A stretch of 64,000 bases of DNA from Coriobacteriaceae bacterium (GCA_902364645.1 CABJEP010000001.1:116375-180374), one strand, 5' to 3'. Shown: positions 1 through 11,597, counted from the first letter of the stretch. Translations and numbers: made by a program. The notes: generated from the letters alone by a model not told the origin.

Positions 1-569
1 AGACCGACGAGCACTACAGCGGCGATACGGATGTAGTTCGTCACCTGGAACAGGCGGCTCACTTCCTCCTGGCCGTACAGAACGCTCGCGTTAACGTCGC
101 CGTCGTCCGCGATCTTCTGAAAATCGGCGTTCTTCTTGAGCTTCTGGGCCGTGCTCTCGACCATGGACGGATCGTCCATCTCGATGGCATACGAAGCCGG
201 CAGCGGGTTCTGACCGTCGAGCGCGCTCATGGTAGCGTCGGCGTTACCCGACATCTTGCTCGTGTACTCGGCCAGTGCGTCGTCCTTGTCCTTGTACGTC
301 ACGGACTTGACGTTGCTCCACGTCTTGAGCTCGGCCTCGAAGGCCTGAACATCTGCCTGGTCGGCGTCATCGCTAATAAAGGCGTTGATGACGACCTGAT
401 CCTCGACGGTGCCGATCACGGAGTTCAGCATCGCGGAACCCATAATGAACAGGCCGATGATAAACAGCGAAAGGAAAATCGTGATGACGGCGCCGAGCGA
501 GGTGGTCCAGTTACGGAAGAAGTGGCTGATTGCCTCTTTGAGCGAGTAGCCCACGTTAGTTGGTGCCAT
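1..569 (-). CDS. ftsX: Cell division protein FtsX (3' end outside window)
   Basis: Membrane partner of FtsE; the FtsEX complex links the divisome to activation of peptidoglycan hydrolases. About 189 codons from the start are visible. A short cytoplasmic N-terminus (MAPTNVGYSLKEAISHFF) leads into a transmembrane helix at about residues 26-47, then a long extracytoplasmic domain, and the start of the next helix (NYIRIAAVVLVG) at the window edge. The ATG at 569 lies inside the end of ftsE, giving a 14-bp overlap and probable translational coupling. The order ftsE-ftsX and the topology match the family; the remaining helices are not visible. Confidence 0.93.
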   Translation of the reverse strand, partial: MAPTNVGYSLKEAISHFFRNWTTSLGAVITIFLSLFIIGLFIMGSAMLNSVIGTVEDQVVINAFISDDADQADVQAFEAELKTWSNVKSVTYKDKDDALAEYTSKMSGNADATMSALDGQNPLPASYAIEMDDPSMVESTAQKLKKNADFQKIADDGDVNASVLYGQEEVSRLFQVTNYIRIAAVVLVG

Positions 570-1776
570 AGTTGCCGTAACCTCCCCTCTCCTGGTCGCG
601 GATTACGTGGCCGCCCTCGAGGGCGATCACGCGACGGTGCATGCTATCGACCATCTCGCGGTCGTGCGTAGCGACGATCACGGTAGTACCGGTGCGGTTA
701 ATGCGCTCGAGCAGCTTCATGATGCCCAGCGAAATCGCCGGATCGAGGTTGCCCGTGGGCTCGTCGCAAATCAGCAGCGGCGGGCGGTTGACCATAGCGC
801 GGGCAACGGCCACGCGCTGCTGCTCGCCACCGGAAAGCTGATCGGGCAGCGAGTCCATCTGATCGGCCAGACCGACCAGACGCAGCACCTCGGGCACCTG
901 GCTGCGAATGACGCCCTTGGGCTTGCCGATGCACTGCAGGGCAAACGCCACGTTTTCGTAGGCGGTCTTTTGCGGCAGGAGCTTAAAGTCCTGGAACACG
1001 GCGCCAATCTGACGACGCAGGAACGGAACCTTGCGGTTCTTGATCTTCATGAGATCCTGGCCGGCGACCAAAATGCGACCGCTTGTGGGCTTGACGTCGC
1101 GGTTGAGCGTCGACAGCAGCGTGGTCTTACCCGAGCCGGAGTGACCGACCAAAAAGACGAACTCGCCCGGATAGATTTCGATGTTGATGTCGTCGAGTGC
1201 GGGCTTGTTGGGCTGCGCCGGATAGATCTTGGTGACGTGCTCCATAAGGATGACGGGCTCGACACCGGCCTGCTTGGCCATCTTTTTGCGGCTGGCCTGC
1301 GGGTCGACGGGCGCAAACACCGACGTGAAGTCGGGGTTGTTGAGCGCGTTGTCGAGGCTTGCGACCTCGGCGGCTTGATCGCGCTCGACCACGGGAGCCG
1401 CAGGCTGCGTGGGGTCGGGAATGCCGGCAAAAAGACCGGACTGCGCGGGCTGCGGCGCGGGAGCCGCAGGGGCCATAGGATCGGGGATGCCGGCCATGGT
1501 AGGCTGCGGCGTGGCGGCGCTCATCTGAGGCTGAGCCACGCGGGCGGTCACCGTCTGAACGGGCTCAAAGCCAGCCGTGCCGGAAAGCGCAACATCGTTG
1601 TTGGGGTTGTAGGCAAAGGGATCTGCCGCCGGCTGTGCCTGATCTGCCGGCTGTGCGGGGATCGGGCTAAACAGCTGATCCTCTGAATCCGGAGTGGCGA
1701 AACGACTGCCCGCGACGCTCGGCTGCGTCTTGGGGGCTTCATCGCCCGCACCGGAGGTACGGAAGTGGTTACCCAC
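556..1776 (-). CDS. ftsE: Cell division ATP-binding protein FtsE with long N-terminal extension
   Basis: ABC ATPase subunit of FtsEX. The ATPase core runs from about residue 173 to the end: Walker A GHSGSGKT (211-218), a Q-loop near FQDFKLLPQ, the signature LSGGEQQR, Walker B LLICDEPTGNLD and the switch His in ATHD. The family is usually about 230 aa; this protein is 406 aa because of some 170 N-terminal residues rich in Pro, Ala, Gln and Asp, including a duplicated AGIPDP..PAAP motif near 95-106 and 117-128. The GTG start is chosen because AAGGAG lies 5 bases upstream; no comparable site precedes the ATPase core. The tail is probably disordered; its role is unknown. Confidence 0.93.
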   Translation of the reverse strand: MGNHFRTSGAGDEAPKTQPSVAGSRFATPDSEDQLFSPIPAQPADQAQPAADPFAYNPNNDVALSGTAGFEPVQTVTARVAQPQMSAATPQPTMAGIPDPMAPAAPAPQPAQSGLFAGIPDPTQPAAPVVERDQAAEVASLDNALNNPDFTSVFAPVDPQASRKKMAKQAGVEPVILMEHVTKIYPAQPNKPALDDINIEIYPGEFVFLVGHSGSGKTTLLSTLNRDVKPTSGRILVAGQDLMKIKNRKVPFLRRQIGAVFQDFKLLPQKTAYENVAFALQCIGKPKGVIRSQVPEVLRLVGLADQMDSLPDQLSGGEQQRVAVARAMVNRPPLLICDEPTGNLDPAISLGIMKLLERINRTGTTVIVATHDREMVDSMHRRVIALEGGHVIRDQERGGYGNYGTN

Positions 1777-1880
1777 TGGTGCTCCTTATCGTCGTGCGTT
1801 TAAACTACATGAGCGCTTTGTATTTTAGCAGGATTGCCTTTGCTGCACATAAGAAGCATGGCGGGCTTTGGGATCTGTCC

Positions 1881-2003
1881 GGCCGCGCACAGGGTTACCT
1901 CCCAAATCGTCCTCGGACATGTCGGAGCCCCCACTGCGCGCTTCGCGCTGCGGGGGCTCCTCCGTCCTGCGGAAAGATTTGGGAGGTAACCCTGTGCGCG
2001 GCC
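1881..2003. repeat. Long nested palindrome in the ftsE upstream gap
   Basis: The 518-bp gap 1777-2294 holds no credible gene. Its main feature is a perfect 28-bp inverted repeat, 1881-1908 against 1976-2003, including GGGTTACCTCCCAAAT and its complement. Inside it a second perfect stem pairs GGAGCCCCC (1924-1932) with GGGGGCTCC (1952-1960), and a third small GCGCG/CGCGC stem closes at 1936-1948. The size and nesting suggest a non-autonomous palindromic element or a bidirectional RNA hairpin. No transposase or target duplication was recognised. Confidence 0.8.
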
Positions 2004-2131
2004 TGCGGCTACCAAGGAGTCGATGCGTTCGTCTTGAATGCAGCAAAACCATGCATGAGTCTGGCTGAATTGCACTTTGTTGTGCTGGGCCCTTACCCCA
2101 ATAGAAACCCCGCTTGATACGGCCTCTATAG

Positions 2132-2200
2132 AAGTTGCGGTGAAATAGGGACTGTTTTAACAGTTAAAAGCCCTAATCAGTCCCTATTTCACCGCAACTT
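2132..2200. repeat. AGTTGCGGTGAAATAG hairpin repeat, copy 1
   Basis: A perfect 22-bp inverted repeat (2132-2153 and 2179-2200) with a 25-base A/T-rich loop. The outer arm sequence AGTTGCGGTGAAATAG recurs at 36267 and 37778 with unrelated loops, and each copy is followed by an ATAT-containing flank. It lies upstream of the zinc-ribbon gene. It is an intergenic palindromic repeat of unknown function. Confidence 0.85.
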
Positions 2201-2294
2201 ATATTGGGGCTCATTGTTGCGCAACTTTGGTTAGGGATATCGCTTTACAGTTGAGTTAGATAGATGGATGGTTCTAGGCTTGCTGGAGGTTGGT

Positions 2295-3563
2295 ATGGTT
2301 TGTCCCTATTGTGGTGCTGAGCTTGCTGATGGTGCTCGGTTTTGTGTGGGATGCGGGGCTGCGCTTAACGGGACACAGGCTATGCCCGTAGCCAACCCTT
2401 CGGTTGCGCCGGCACCTGTGGGTTCGCCCGCCCCCAGCAAGAAGCCCAAGAAAGGCGTCGTGATCGCTATCGTCTGCGCGGCGGTAATCGTTGTTGGCGG
2501 GGGCGGTGGGCTGGCGTATCACCTGTATCAGCAGCATGCCCAGGAGCAGGAGCAGTATGAGTCGGCGCATTCCAAGCATGCGCTCGTGGTGAGTGTAAAG
2601 GCTGAAGGGTGGGATACCGATAACGGCGCTTCGCGTGTGCTGGTGCGCGTAAAGGGCAAGACGGTCGACGGAAAGAAGGTCGACAAGGTCGAATATGTCG
2701 CTTCCGACGGCTCGGGCATCAAGCTTATCCAGGGCAAGTACACGCTCAAGGCGGCAGGCTCCCCCATCGCTGCCGATGGCACCATCTACCAGGTGCCTTG
2801 CACAAAGGCCGAGCTTACGATCGACGATGTCTTTGCCAAGGGCGAAAAGATTGACCTGGGCGAGCTCGCCGAGCAGGATTCGGTTTTGGACTTCACCCCC
2901 ATCGACGCCGCCGAGGTAACCGACGACGAGATCAACGACGCCGTGACGCTCGCCATGGCATATAAGGGCAAGGACGCGCCCAACGTCGACGCGCTGCAAC
3001 ACGCCGCAACGAATCGCCGCGACACCGCCGTCGCCGCCAAGAAAGCCGCCGAAGAGGAAGCGGCGCGCCAGGCCGAGGAACAGCGCAAAGCCGCCGCACG
3101 CCACATCGAGGCCCAAACCTTCAGTGTCGACCTGCCCGAGTACTGGGACGGCAGGGTCACGGCAAAGGTCAACGGGGATTCGATAGGGCTGTACTCGACC
3201 GCCTATCCCGACAAATACATCGGCAGTCTTACCGGATACGACCATGAGGTATGGGGTGGCGGCGATATCGGCGGCGGGTGTGTAAAGGACATCAACCTCG
3301 GCGGCGGCCGCTATGTAGAAATATGGATTACGCGCTGGTCCTACGACGCCGCGGTGGCTCATCTTTCCAAATTCTCATCGAGCTCGACCGGCTGCTCTGA
3401 TGATGCCGCCCGCGAGACCCTCGATTTACAGTCCTTGGGAGCCGTCTCATTCGATACCATCGTCTCCGAAATGAAAGCCGCAAACGCGCCGGAATCCAAA
3501 ACGCTCTTCAAGGCAGATGATATCTTTGCCGGCGCCCTCGCCCCGACCGTAAAACCTCTCTAG
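2295..3563 (+). CDS. Zinc-ribbon single-pass membrane protein of unknown function
   Basis: Predicted 422 aa. An N-terminal zinc ribbon (C3, C6, C17, C20 in CPYCG...FCVGCG) is followed by a Pro/Ala linker, a transmembrane helix at about residues 54-77, and a large probably extracellular part with an Ala/Glu/Lys-rich helical stretch near 245-275. The ATG at 2295 is preferred over the one at 2268 because GGAGG sits 5 bases before it and the zinc ribbon then begins at once. Proteins built as zinc ribbon plus helix plus variable exterior are common in Coriobacteriia and Firmicutes; the substrate or role is not known. It is transcribed toward the transketolase pair, with a shared terminator between. 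Confidence 0.8.
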   Translation: MVCPYCGAELADGARFCVGCGAALNGTQAMPVANPSVAPAPVGSPAPSKKPKKGVVIAIVCAAVIVVGGGGGLAYHLYQQHAQEQEQYESAHSKHALVVSVKAEGWDTDNGASRVLVRVKGKTVDGKKVDKVEYVASDGSGIKLIQGKYTLKAAGSPIAADGTIYQVPCTKAELTIDDVFAKGEKIDLGELAEQDSVLDFTPIDAAEVTDDEINDAVTLAMAYKGKDAPNVDALQHAATNRRDTAVAAKKAAEEEAARQAEEQRKAAARHIEAQTFSVDLPEYWDGRVTAKVNGDSIGLYSTAYPDKYIGSLTGYDHEVWGGGDIGGGCVKDINLGGGRYVEIWITRWSYDAAVAHLSKFSSSSTGCSDDAARETLDLQSLGAVSFDTIVSEMKAANAPESKTLFKADDIFAGALAPTVKPL

Positions 3564-3590
3564 CTTCTTCCCCGCTTTCCCTTAAACAAA

Positions 3591-3633
3591 AAGCCGGGGC
3601 GCCTCCACATGGAAGGCACCCCGGCTTATTTTT
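3591..3633. terminator. Bidirectional terminator between convergent genes
   Basis: The hairpin AAGCCGGGGCGCCTCC / GGAAGGCACCCCGGCTT is flanked by an A-run on the left and a T-run on the right. It can therefore end both the zinc-ribbon gene and the transketolase operon. Confidence 0.85.
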
Positions 3634-3680
3634 TGCCCAATACGGGAACGACACTCAAATTAAGGCCAACGCAAAACGTC

Positions 3681-4622
3681 TTAGGCCAAGAACTCCTTGG
3701 TGGTCGCCACGATGTTGGCGGCGTCCAGGCCGTACTTGTGCAGGAGCTCGGCACCCGGGCCGGACTCGCCGAAGGTGTCGTTGACGCCAATCTTCTTGAG
3801 CGGCGTCGGGCACTGCTCACACAGAACGTCGGCAACGGCGCTGCCCAGGCCACCGATCACGGAGTGCTCCTCGACGGTCACGACGTGACCGGTCTTGGTG
3901 GCGCTCTTGACGATCAGGTCGGCGTCGATGGGCTTGATGGTATGCATGTTGATGACCTCGGCATCGATGCCCTCGGCAGCGAGCTGCTCGGCGGCCTCGA
4001 GGGCCTCGCCGACCATTAGGCCGCAGGCGATGATGGTGACGTCGGTGCCCTCGCGCATGACGATGCCCTTGCCTACCTCGAACTTGTAGGTCTCGGGGTC
4101 GTTGATGACCGGCGAGGCCAGACGGGCAAAGCGCATGTACACGGGGCCGTCGCACTCGTAGGCGGCGCGCGTCACGGCACGAGCCTCCACGTCGTCGGCG
4201 GGAACGATAACGGTCATGCCGGGGATGACGCGCATGAGGGCGATATCCTCGCAGCACTGGTGCGTGGCGCCGTCCTCGCCCACCGAGATACCGGCGTGCG
4301 TGGCACCGATCTTAACGTTAAGGTGCGGATAGCCGATGGAGTTGCGGACCTGCTCAAAGGCGCGGCCAGCGGCAAACATGGCAAAGGTGCTCGCAAAGGC
4401 AACGCGGCCGGTGGTCGCGATACCGGCGGCAACACCCATCAGGTTGCTCTCGGCAATGCCCACATCGAAGAAGCGGTCGGGGCAGGCTGCCTTAAACTTG
4501 CCGGTCTGCGTGGCGGCGGCCAGGTCGGCGTCGAGGACCACAAAGTCATCGTGCTCGTTGGCGAGCTCGACGAGGGCCTCGCCGTAGCTTACGCGCGTGG
4601 CGATTTTCTTGACGTCTGCCAT
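3681..4622 (-). CDS. Transketolase, C-terminal subunit
   Basis: Predicted 313 aa covering the pyrimidine-binding and C-terminal domains of transketolase (MADVKKIATRVSYGEALVEL...). Visible family features include VVLDADLAAATQTGKF, the FDVGIAE stretch and the VTVEEHSVIGGLGSAVADVL segment. Transketolase moves two-carbon units in the non-oxidative pentose phosphate pathway using thiamine diphosphate; in many anaerobes the enzyme is split into two genes. The ATG at 4622 is chosen because it starts one base after the stop of the N-terminal subunit and keeps the normal domain boundary; a longer open frame upstream merely overlaps that gene. Confidence 0.93.
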   Translation of the reverse strand: MADVKKIATRVSYGEALVELANEHDDFVVLDADLAAATQTGKFKAACPDRFFDVGIAESNLMGVAAGIATTGRVAFASTFAMFAAGRAFEQVRNSIGYPHLNVKIGATHAGISVGEDGATHQCCEDIALMRVIPGMTVIVPADDVEARAVTRAAYECDGPVYMRFARLASPVINDPETYKFEVGKGIVMREGTDVTIIACGLMVGEALEAAEQLAAEGIDAEVINMHTIKPIDADLIVKSATKTGHVVTVEEHSVIGGLGSAVADVLCEQCPTPLKKIGVNDTFGESGPGAELLHKYGLDAANIVATTKEFLA

Positions 4623-4623
4623 C

Positions 4624-5454
4624 CTAGAGCTCCTCTCCGGCGGCCGTGAGCTCTGCCATGGCCTGCTCAAACTGTTCATCGTTGGGGGCCTTGCCGTGCC
4701 AACCCACCTGGTTCTCCATAAAGGAAACGCCCTTGCCCTTGGTGGTCTCGGCGATGATGGCGGTCGGCTGACCCTTGGTGGCGCGGGCCTCGGCAAAGGC
4801 GGCGCGGATCTGATCGAAATCGTTGCCGTCGGCAAGCTCCACCACGTGGAACTTGAAGGCGCGGAACTTGTCGGCGAGCGGCATGGGGTCGTTGACCTCC
4901 TCGACGGGGCCGTCGATCTGCAGGCCGTTGTGGTCGACGATCACGCAGAGGTTGTCAAGCTGCTGGTTGCCGGCAAACATGGCGGCCTCCCAAACCTGGC
5001 CCTCCTCGCTCTCGCCGTCGCCCAGCAGGGCGTAGGTGCGATAATCGTCGCCCCAGTGCTTGGCGGCAACGGCCATGCCCACGGCGGCGGAGATGCCCTG
5101 GCCGAGCGAACCGGTGGACATATCGACGCCCGGGGTGTCGTTCATGTTGGGGTGACCTTGCAGGTGGCTGCCGATGTGGCGCAGCGTCTCGAGATCCTCC
5201 TTGGGGAAGAACCCGCGCTCGGCGAGCACGGCGTACAGACCAGGCGCGCAGTGGCCCTTGGAAAGCACGAAGCGATCGCGGTCGGCCTTGCGGGGGTCGG
5301 CCGGGTCGACGTTCATTTCCTCAAAGTACAGATAGGTCATGATGTCGGCAGCGCCGAGCGAACCGCCCGGATGGCCGGACTTGGCAGCGTGCACACCGGT
5401 GACGATGCCCTTCCTTACCTCGTTGGCAACCTTTTTGAGCTCTTCGTCGCTCAT
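4624..5454 (-). CDS. Transketolase, N-terminal subunit
   Basis: Predicted 276 aa with the thiamine diphosphate-binding half of transketolase. Visible motifs are the SGHPGGSLGAADI loop, the LSKGHCAPGLYAVL stretch, and the diphosphate/Mg site GDGESEEGQVWEAAMFAGN with the following N. It partners the gene immediately downstream, one base away, to form the complete enzyme. The start has GGAAGG upstream. The 207-bp gap to the next gene upstream holds its probable promoter, but no strong -35/-10 pair could be fixed. Confidence 0.94.
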   Translation of the reverse strand: MSDEELKKVANEVRKGIVTGVHAAKSGHPGGSLGAADIMTYLYFEEMNVDPADPRKADRDRFVLSKGHCAPGLYAVLAERGFFPKEDLETLRHIGSHLQGHPNMNDTPGVDMSTGSLGQGISAAVGMAVAAKHWGDDYRTYALLGDGESEEGQVWEAAMFAGNQQLDNLCVIVDHNGLQIDGPVEEVNDPMPLADKFRAFKFHVVELADGNDFDQIRAAFAEARATKGQPTAIIAETTKGKGVSFMENQVGWHGKAPNDEQFEQAMAELTAAGEEL

Positions 5455-5661
5455 TGTGCCTTCCTTTCATCCTCTTTAGACAAGATGCGCACGGCACAGA
5501 AGGTCGTCCCAACCCAGCCGCGATGCACGTACGTCATTCATTATGCTGGAAACTGGAAGCTTTACCAGACTTTTTATCATTATTTGAGCAATTGAGCAGG
5601 CAGAATCGCTGATGAAACGGTTTACCAATGTGAACGTCTTTTGGATGGAACGCAGTCGACC

Positions 5662-6552
5662 CTACGCGTTAATGTCCTTGAATCCCTCGCCGAAGGTTTC
5701 CGTAACGTCGGCCACGGTCACGATAGCATGCGGGTCGCGCTCACGCACAATGGTCTTGAGCGTGTTGAGCTCGCGACGACTCACGATTACCATGATCACC
5801 GGCTTCTCGGCACCCGAGTACATGCCGGTCGCCTTAAACTTGGTGCAGCCGCGACCCAGGCCATACATGATGTCGGCCGCAATATCGGGAAACTTGTCCG
5901 AGATGATGAGTACCATACGGCGCCTGTTGCCGCCGTCGACCACGGCATCGATCACGTAGCCGCTAATGACCATCGAGAGGCCCGCATACAGCGCGTTTTC
6001 GACCGAGAAGACCGGGGCCGACAGCGCACACACGGCAACATCGATCGCCATGACGGTCGAGCCAACCGGCAGCGATGTGTTGCGCGAGATAATCTGACCG
6101 ATGGTGTCAGAACCACCAGTGTTAGCACCGGCGCGCAACACCATGCCATAGCCGATGCCCGTGATGATGCCGCCCCACATAGCGGGCAGCATCAGGTCGG
6201 CATGTGCCAGCGGCGCCACAAACGGAGCGAACAGGTCAGTGAAAAAGCCCAGCAGCACAAAGCCCGTCGCCGTCTGGACCACGTAGAACATGCCACCCTC
6301 GCGCATAACGACCAGCAGCAGCAAGGCATTCATCACGATGGTTTGAATACCGACAGGCAGCGAGATGCCATGCGAGGCGCCGACCGCCTGGATAATCGTG
6401 GCGAGACCCGTAACGCCGCCGGCAGCAAGACCGTTCGGAATCAAAAACAGGTCCGTCGCGATAGCTGCCAGGGCGCAGCCAAACATGATCTTAGGCAAGT
6501 CATGAAAGAAGTTCAGCGAAAGAATGCGCTTGATGTCCAGACGATATGCCAT
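5662..6552 (-). CDS. YitT family membrane protein
   Basis: Predicted 296 aa with five to six hydrophobic helices in the first 200 residues (IMFGCALAAIATDLFLIP, GMFYVVQTATGFVLLGFF and others) and a C-terminal soluble domain of the DUF2179 type (VLIISDKFPDIAADIM...GMYSGAEKPVIMVIV). The conserved ANTGGSDTIGQIISR loop is present. Function in the family is poorly defined, with a transport role suspected. The ATG at 6552 is chosen over one 19 codons upstream because GGGAGG precedes it and the upstream residues fall inside a hairpin. Confidence 0.88.
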   Translation of the reverse strand: MAYRLDIKRILSLNFFHDLPKIMFGCALAAIATDLFLIPNGLAAGGVTGLATIIQAVGASHGISLPVGIQTIVMNALLLLVVMREGGMFYVVQTATGFVLLGFFTDLFAPFVAPLAHADLMLPAMWGGIITGIGYGMVLRAGANTGGSDTIGQIISRNTSLPVGSTVMAIDVAVCALSAPVFSVENALYAGLSMVISGYVIDAVVDGGNRRRMVLIISDKFPDIAADIMYGLGRGCTKFKATGMYSGAEKPVIMVIVSRRELNTLKTIVRERDPHAIVTVADVTETFGEGFKDINA

Positions 6553-6563
6553 GCTGCCTCCCT

Positions 6564-6593
6564 CAAAAAAGCACACCCAAACGAGTGCGCTTT
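6564..6593 (-). terminator. Terminator-like hairpin after prfB, inside the yitT leader
   Basis: On the minus strand AAAGCGCAC pairs with GTGTGCTTT and is followed by six T. It lies 90 bp after the prfB stop and ends about 11 bp before the yitT start, so it is either the prfB terminator or an attenuator in the yitT leader. Confidence 0.7.
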
Positions 6594-6682
6594 GAACTTC
6601 TTGCTGCATTCGATTCTACCGATTCATCGAGCAAATACCACCCCTGCGAAGTGTTTGCATCGATCCGGAGCCAACCATGTGC

Positions 6683-7830
6683 CTAGGCGTCCGAGCCTTC
6701 CGCATCGGCGTTGCCGGTAGCCCAACGGTGATAGCCAATTACAAACGGATCCAGATCGCCATCGTCAAGAACGGCCTCGACGTTGCTGGTCTCCACGCCC
6801 GTACGCAGGTCCTTGACCATCTGATACGGGTAGAGCACGTAGCTGCGAATCTGGTTACCAAAACCGATCGTGGTCTTAGGTCCACGAATCTCGTCGAGCG
6901 CCTCGGCGCGCTTCTCGAGCTCGATCTCGTACAGACGGGCCTTGAGAATCTGCATGCACGCGGCCTTGTTTTGAATCTGGCTGCGCTCGTTTTGGCAAGT
7001 GACAACGATGCCGCTGGGAAAATGCGTCACGCGTACGGCGGAGTCGGTGGTGTTGACGCCCTGTCCGCCCGGGCCGCTCGCGTGATACACGTCCACGCGG
7101 ATATCGTCGGGACTGATCTCGATGTCGATATCGTCAGGCAGCACGGGGATGACCTCAACGCCGGCAAACGTGGTCTGGCGGCGCTTCTTGTCGTCGGTGG
7201 GGCTAATGCGCACCAGACGGTGGACGCCGGCCTCGGCGCGCAGCATGCCAAACGCGTCCTTACCCTCGACGGTAAAGGTCGCACGGTCGATGCCGATGAC
7301 CTCGGCTGCGGGGCAGTCGTTAATGGTGACCTTCCAGCCGCGACGCTGGCAGTACTTCATGTACATCTTAAAGAGCATGAAGGTCCAGTCCTGCGCCTCC
7401 AGGCCGCCCTGTCCGGGCTTGATGGTCACAATCGCGTCGCCGTGATCGAACTCACCGGTAAACCAGCTCGAAAGCTCGAGCTCGTCGATAGCGCGGGCCA
7501 GGCGTTCTGCCGTAGCGGCAGCCTCCTCGCGCAATGCGGCGGCATCAGGGTCGTCGCCCATCTCCTCGGCAAGCTCCAGCGCCGCGCGGGCGTCAGATAG
7601 CTCGCCGCGCGCGGTATCCACGGCAGCGATATCTTCCTTGGTGCGAGCGATCTCCTCCATGGTGGCGCGAGCGGCGTCGGCGTCATCCCAAAAGCCGGGG
7701 GCCACGCTTTTGGCCTCGAGCTCGGTCACGCGCGTGCGCTTCTCGTCCAAATGAAGATACGACTCGACCTCGCCGAGCCGGTCCGCAAACGCGTCCAGCT
7801 CGGCGGGCGTTACCTCTAAAGCCTCGGCCA

Positions 7831-7831
<1 letters not shown>
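6683..7831 (-). CDS. prfB: Peptide chain release factor 2
   Basis: Predicted 382 aa class I release factor that ends translation at UGA and UAA. The catalytic GGQ is at residues 255-257 (SGPGGQGVNTTDSAVRVTH). The stop-codon recognition site, normally SPF in RF2, reads S210-P211-T212 here (LVRISPTDDKKRRQTTF), which is unusual. The frame is continuous, so the autoregulatory +1 frameshift used by many RF2 genes is absent. The ATG at 7831 shares one base with the secA stop (TAATG), implying coupling; an upstream in-frame start would lie within secA. Assignment to RF2 rather than RF1 rests on overall sequence around HRLVRIS and the domain 1 helices. Confidence 0.95.
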
Positions 7832-10638
<2,807 letters not shown>

Positions 10639-10835
10639 GTGGTTTTCCTTTTTGGCCATCGCCCATGCCATGCAGCCTTGGGCGAGTTAAACACAGATAA
10701 TTGTACTTTAGCCAAACAGGGCGCACCCTATGCGGTCGACCTCGACCGCCACGTAATAACTACGACCAACCTGCCAAAAAGGGACTGGTTAATTTTGGTA
10801 GCTTTTATCTGGGAAAACGCCGCCTCTCTGCCATT

Positions 10836-10900
10836 TGGTGCAAACCAACCTGTCCCCTTCGCACCAATCTGGTGCAATGGGGACAGGTTGGTTTGCACCA
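10836..10900. repeat. Nested palindrome with GGGACAGGTTGGTTTGCACC arms
   Basis: A perfect 22-bp inverted repeat (10836-10857 and 10879-10900) encloses a smaller GCACCA/TGGTGC stem (10861-10866 and 10870-10875). It sits in the 340-bp gap between secA and rpmE. A single diverged arm recurs at 17579-17603. The rest of the gap holds only the rpmE terminator. Confidence 0.82.
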
Positions 10901-10907
10901 CCAAAAG

Positions 10908-10944
10908 AAAAGGGCCGCGCACCCAAATGGATACGCGGCCCTTT
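10908..10944 (-). terminator. rpmE terminator
   Basis: On the minus strand AAAGGGCCGCG pairs with CGCGGCCCTTT, followed by TCTTTTGG. It lies 34 bp after the rpmE stop. Confidence 0.85.
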
Positions 10945-10978
10945 AGCCATGAATGCGAGTGTTTGCTCGGCGAGCTAT

Positions 10979-11404
10979 TTACTCAGCAGCCTCGGTGGTC
11001 TCGACCTCGGCAGCGGCCTCCTCGACGGGAGCCTCTGCGGGAGCTTCGGCGGCCTGCTTGGCAGCCTCCTCGGCAAACTTAGCGGCACGCTTGGCCTTCT
11101 CGGCAGCCTTAGCCTCAGCGGCGGCCTTGCGAGCGGCCTCGGCCTCAGCAGCCTTGGCAGCCTTGGCAGCCTTGGCCTCCTCGGCCTTCTTGAGCTGGGC
11201 GGCAGCGGCGCCACCGAACTTGTCGGCGAAGCGCTGGACGCGTCCACCGGTGTCGACGAACTTCTGCTGGCCGGTGTAGAACGGGTGGCACTCGTTGCAA
11301 AGCTCAACCTTCATCTCGGACACGGTAGCGTGCGTCTTGAAGGTGTTGCCGCAGGAGCACGTCACCGTGCACTCGACATACTGGGGATGGATACCCTGCT
11401 TCAT
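10979..11404 (-). CDS. rpmE: 50S ribosomal protein L31 with charged C-terminal tail
   Basis: The first ~80 residues are zinc-type L31 ([20 protein letters not shown]), with zinc ligands C16, C18, C36 and C39 and the conserved [18 protein letters not shown] stretch. L31 bridges the two ribosomal subunits. The family is normally 70-80 aa; here about 60 further residues of Ala, Lys and Glu form a low-complexity helical tail ending EVETTEAAE. The start has AAGGAG 6-7 bases upstream. Presence of the zinc ligands makes this the zinc-dependent paralogue. The tail's role is unknown. Confidence 0.95.
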   Translation of the reverse strand: MKQGIHPQYVECTVTCSCGNTFKTHATVSEMKVELCNECHPFYTGQQKFVDTGGRVQRFADKFGGAAAAQLKKAEEAKAAKAAKAAEAEAARKAAAEAKAAEKAKRAAKFAEEAAKQAAEAPAEAPVEEAAAEVETTEAAE

Positions 11405-11426
11405 GGTAGGACTCCTTATTGGTCAG

Positions 11427-11475
11427 GCGCTGGTTACCGATCAGCGCATAAGGCGTCTTGGTTTCCGACCAAGAC
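11427..11475 (-). promoter_or_regulatory. Structured 5' leader of rpmE, candidate L31 autoregulatory RNA
   Basis: Two consecutive perfect stems precede rpmE on the minus strand: GTCTTGGT/ACCAAGAC (11455-11475) and GCGCTG/CAGCGC (11427-11447), 7 bases apart, the second ending about 22 bases before the start codon. Ribosomal protein L31 leaders that let the protein repress its own translation are known in several phyla. Assignment here is by position and structure only. Confidence 0.5.
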
Positions 11476-11597
11476 AACAAACTCGGCTATGGTACCACGG
11501 CGCCGCGTGTCCCACAAAAGGTTCACGGTCTTTTCGGAACGACACGAATCTGACCCATCGAAACACATCTCCACCGTTCCTTCAACTGGGAAAATGC

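Noticed and set aside
2268..2294. Upstream start for the zinc-ribbon protein
   Set aside because: The ATG at 2268 lacks a binding site, whereas GGAGG precedes the ATG at 2295, which begins the zinc ribbon directly.
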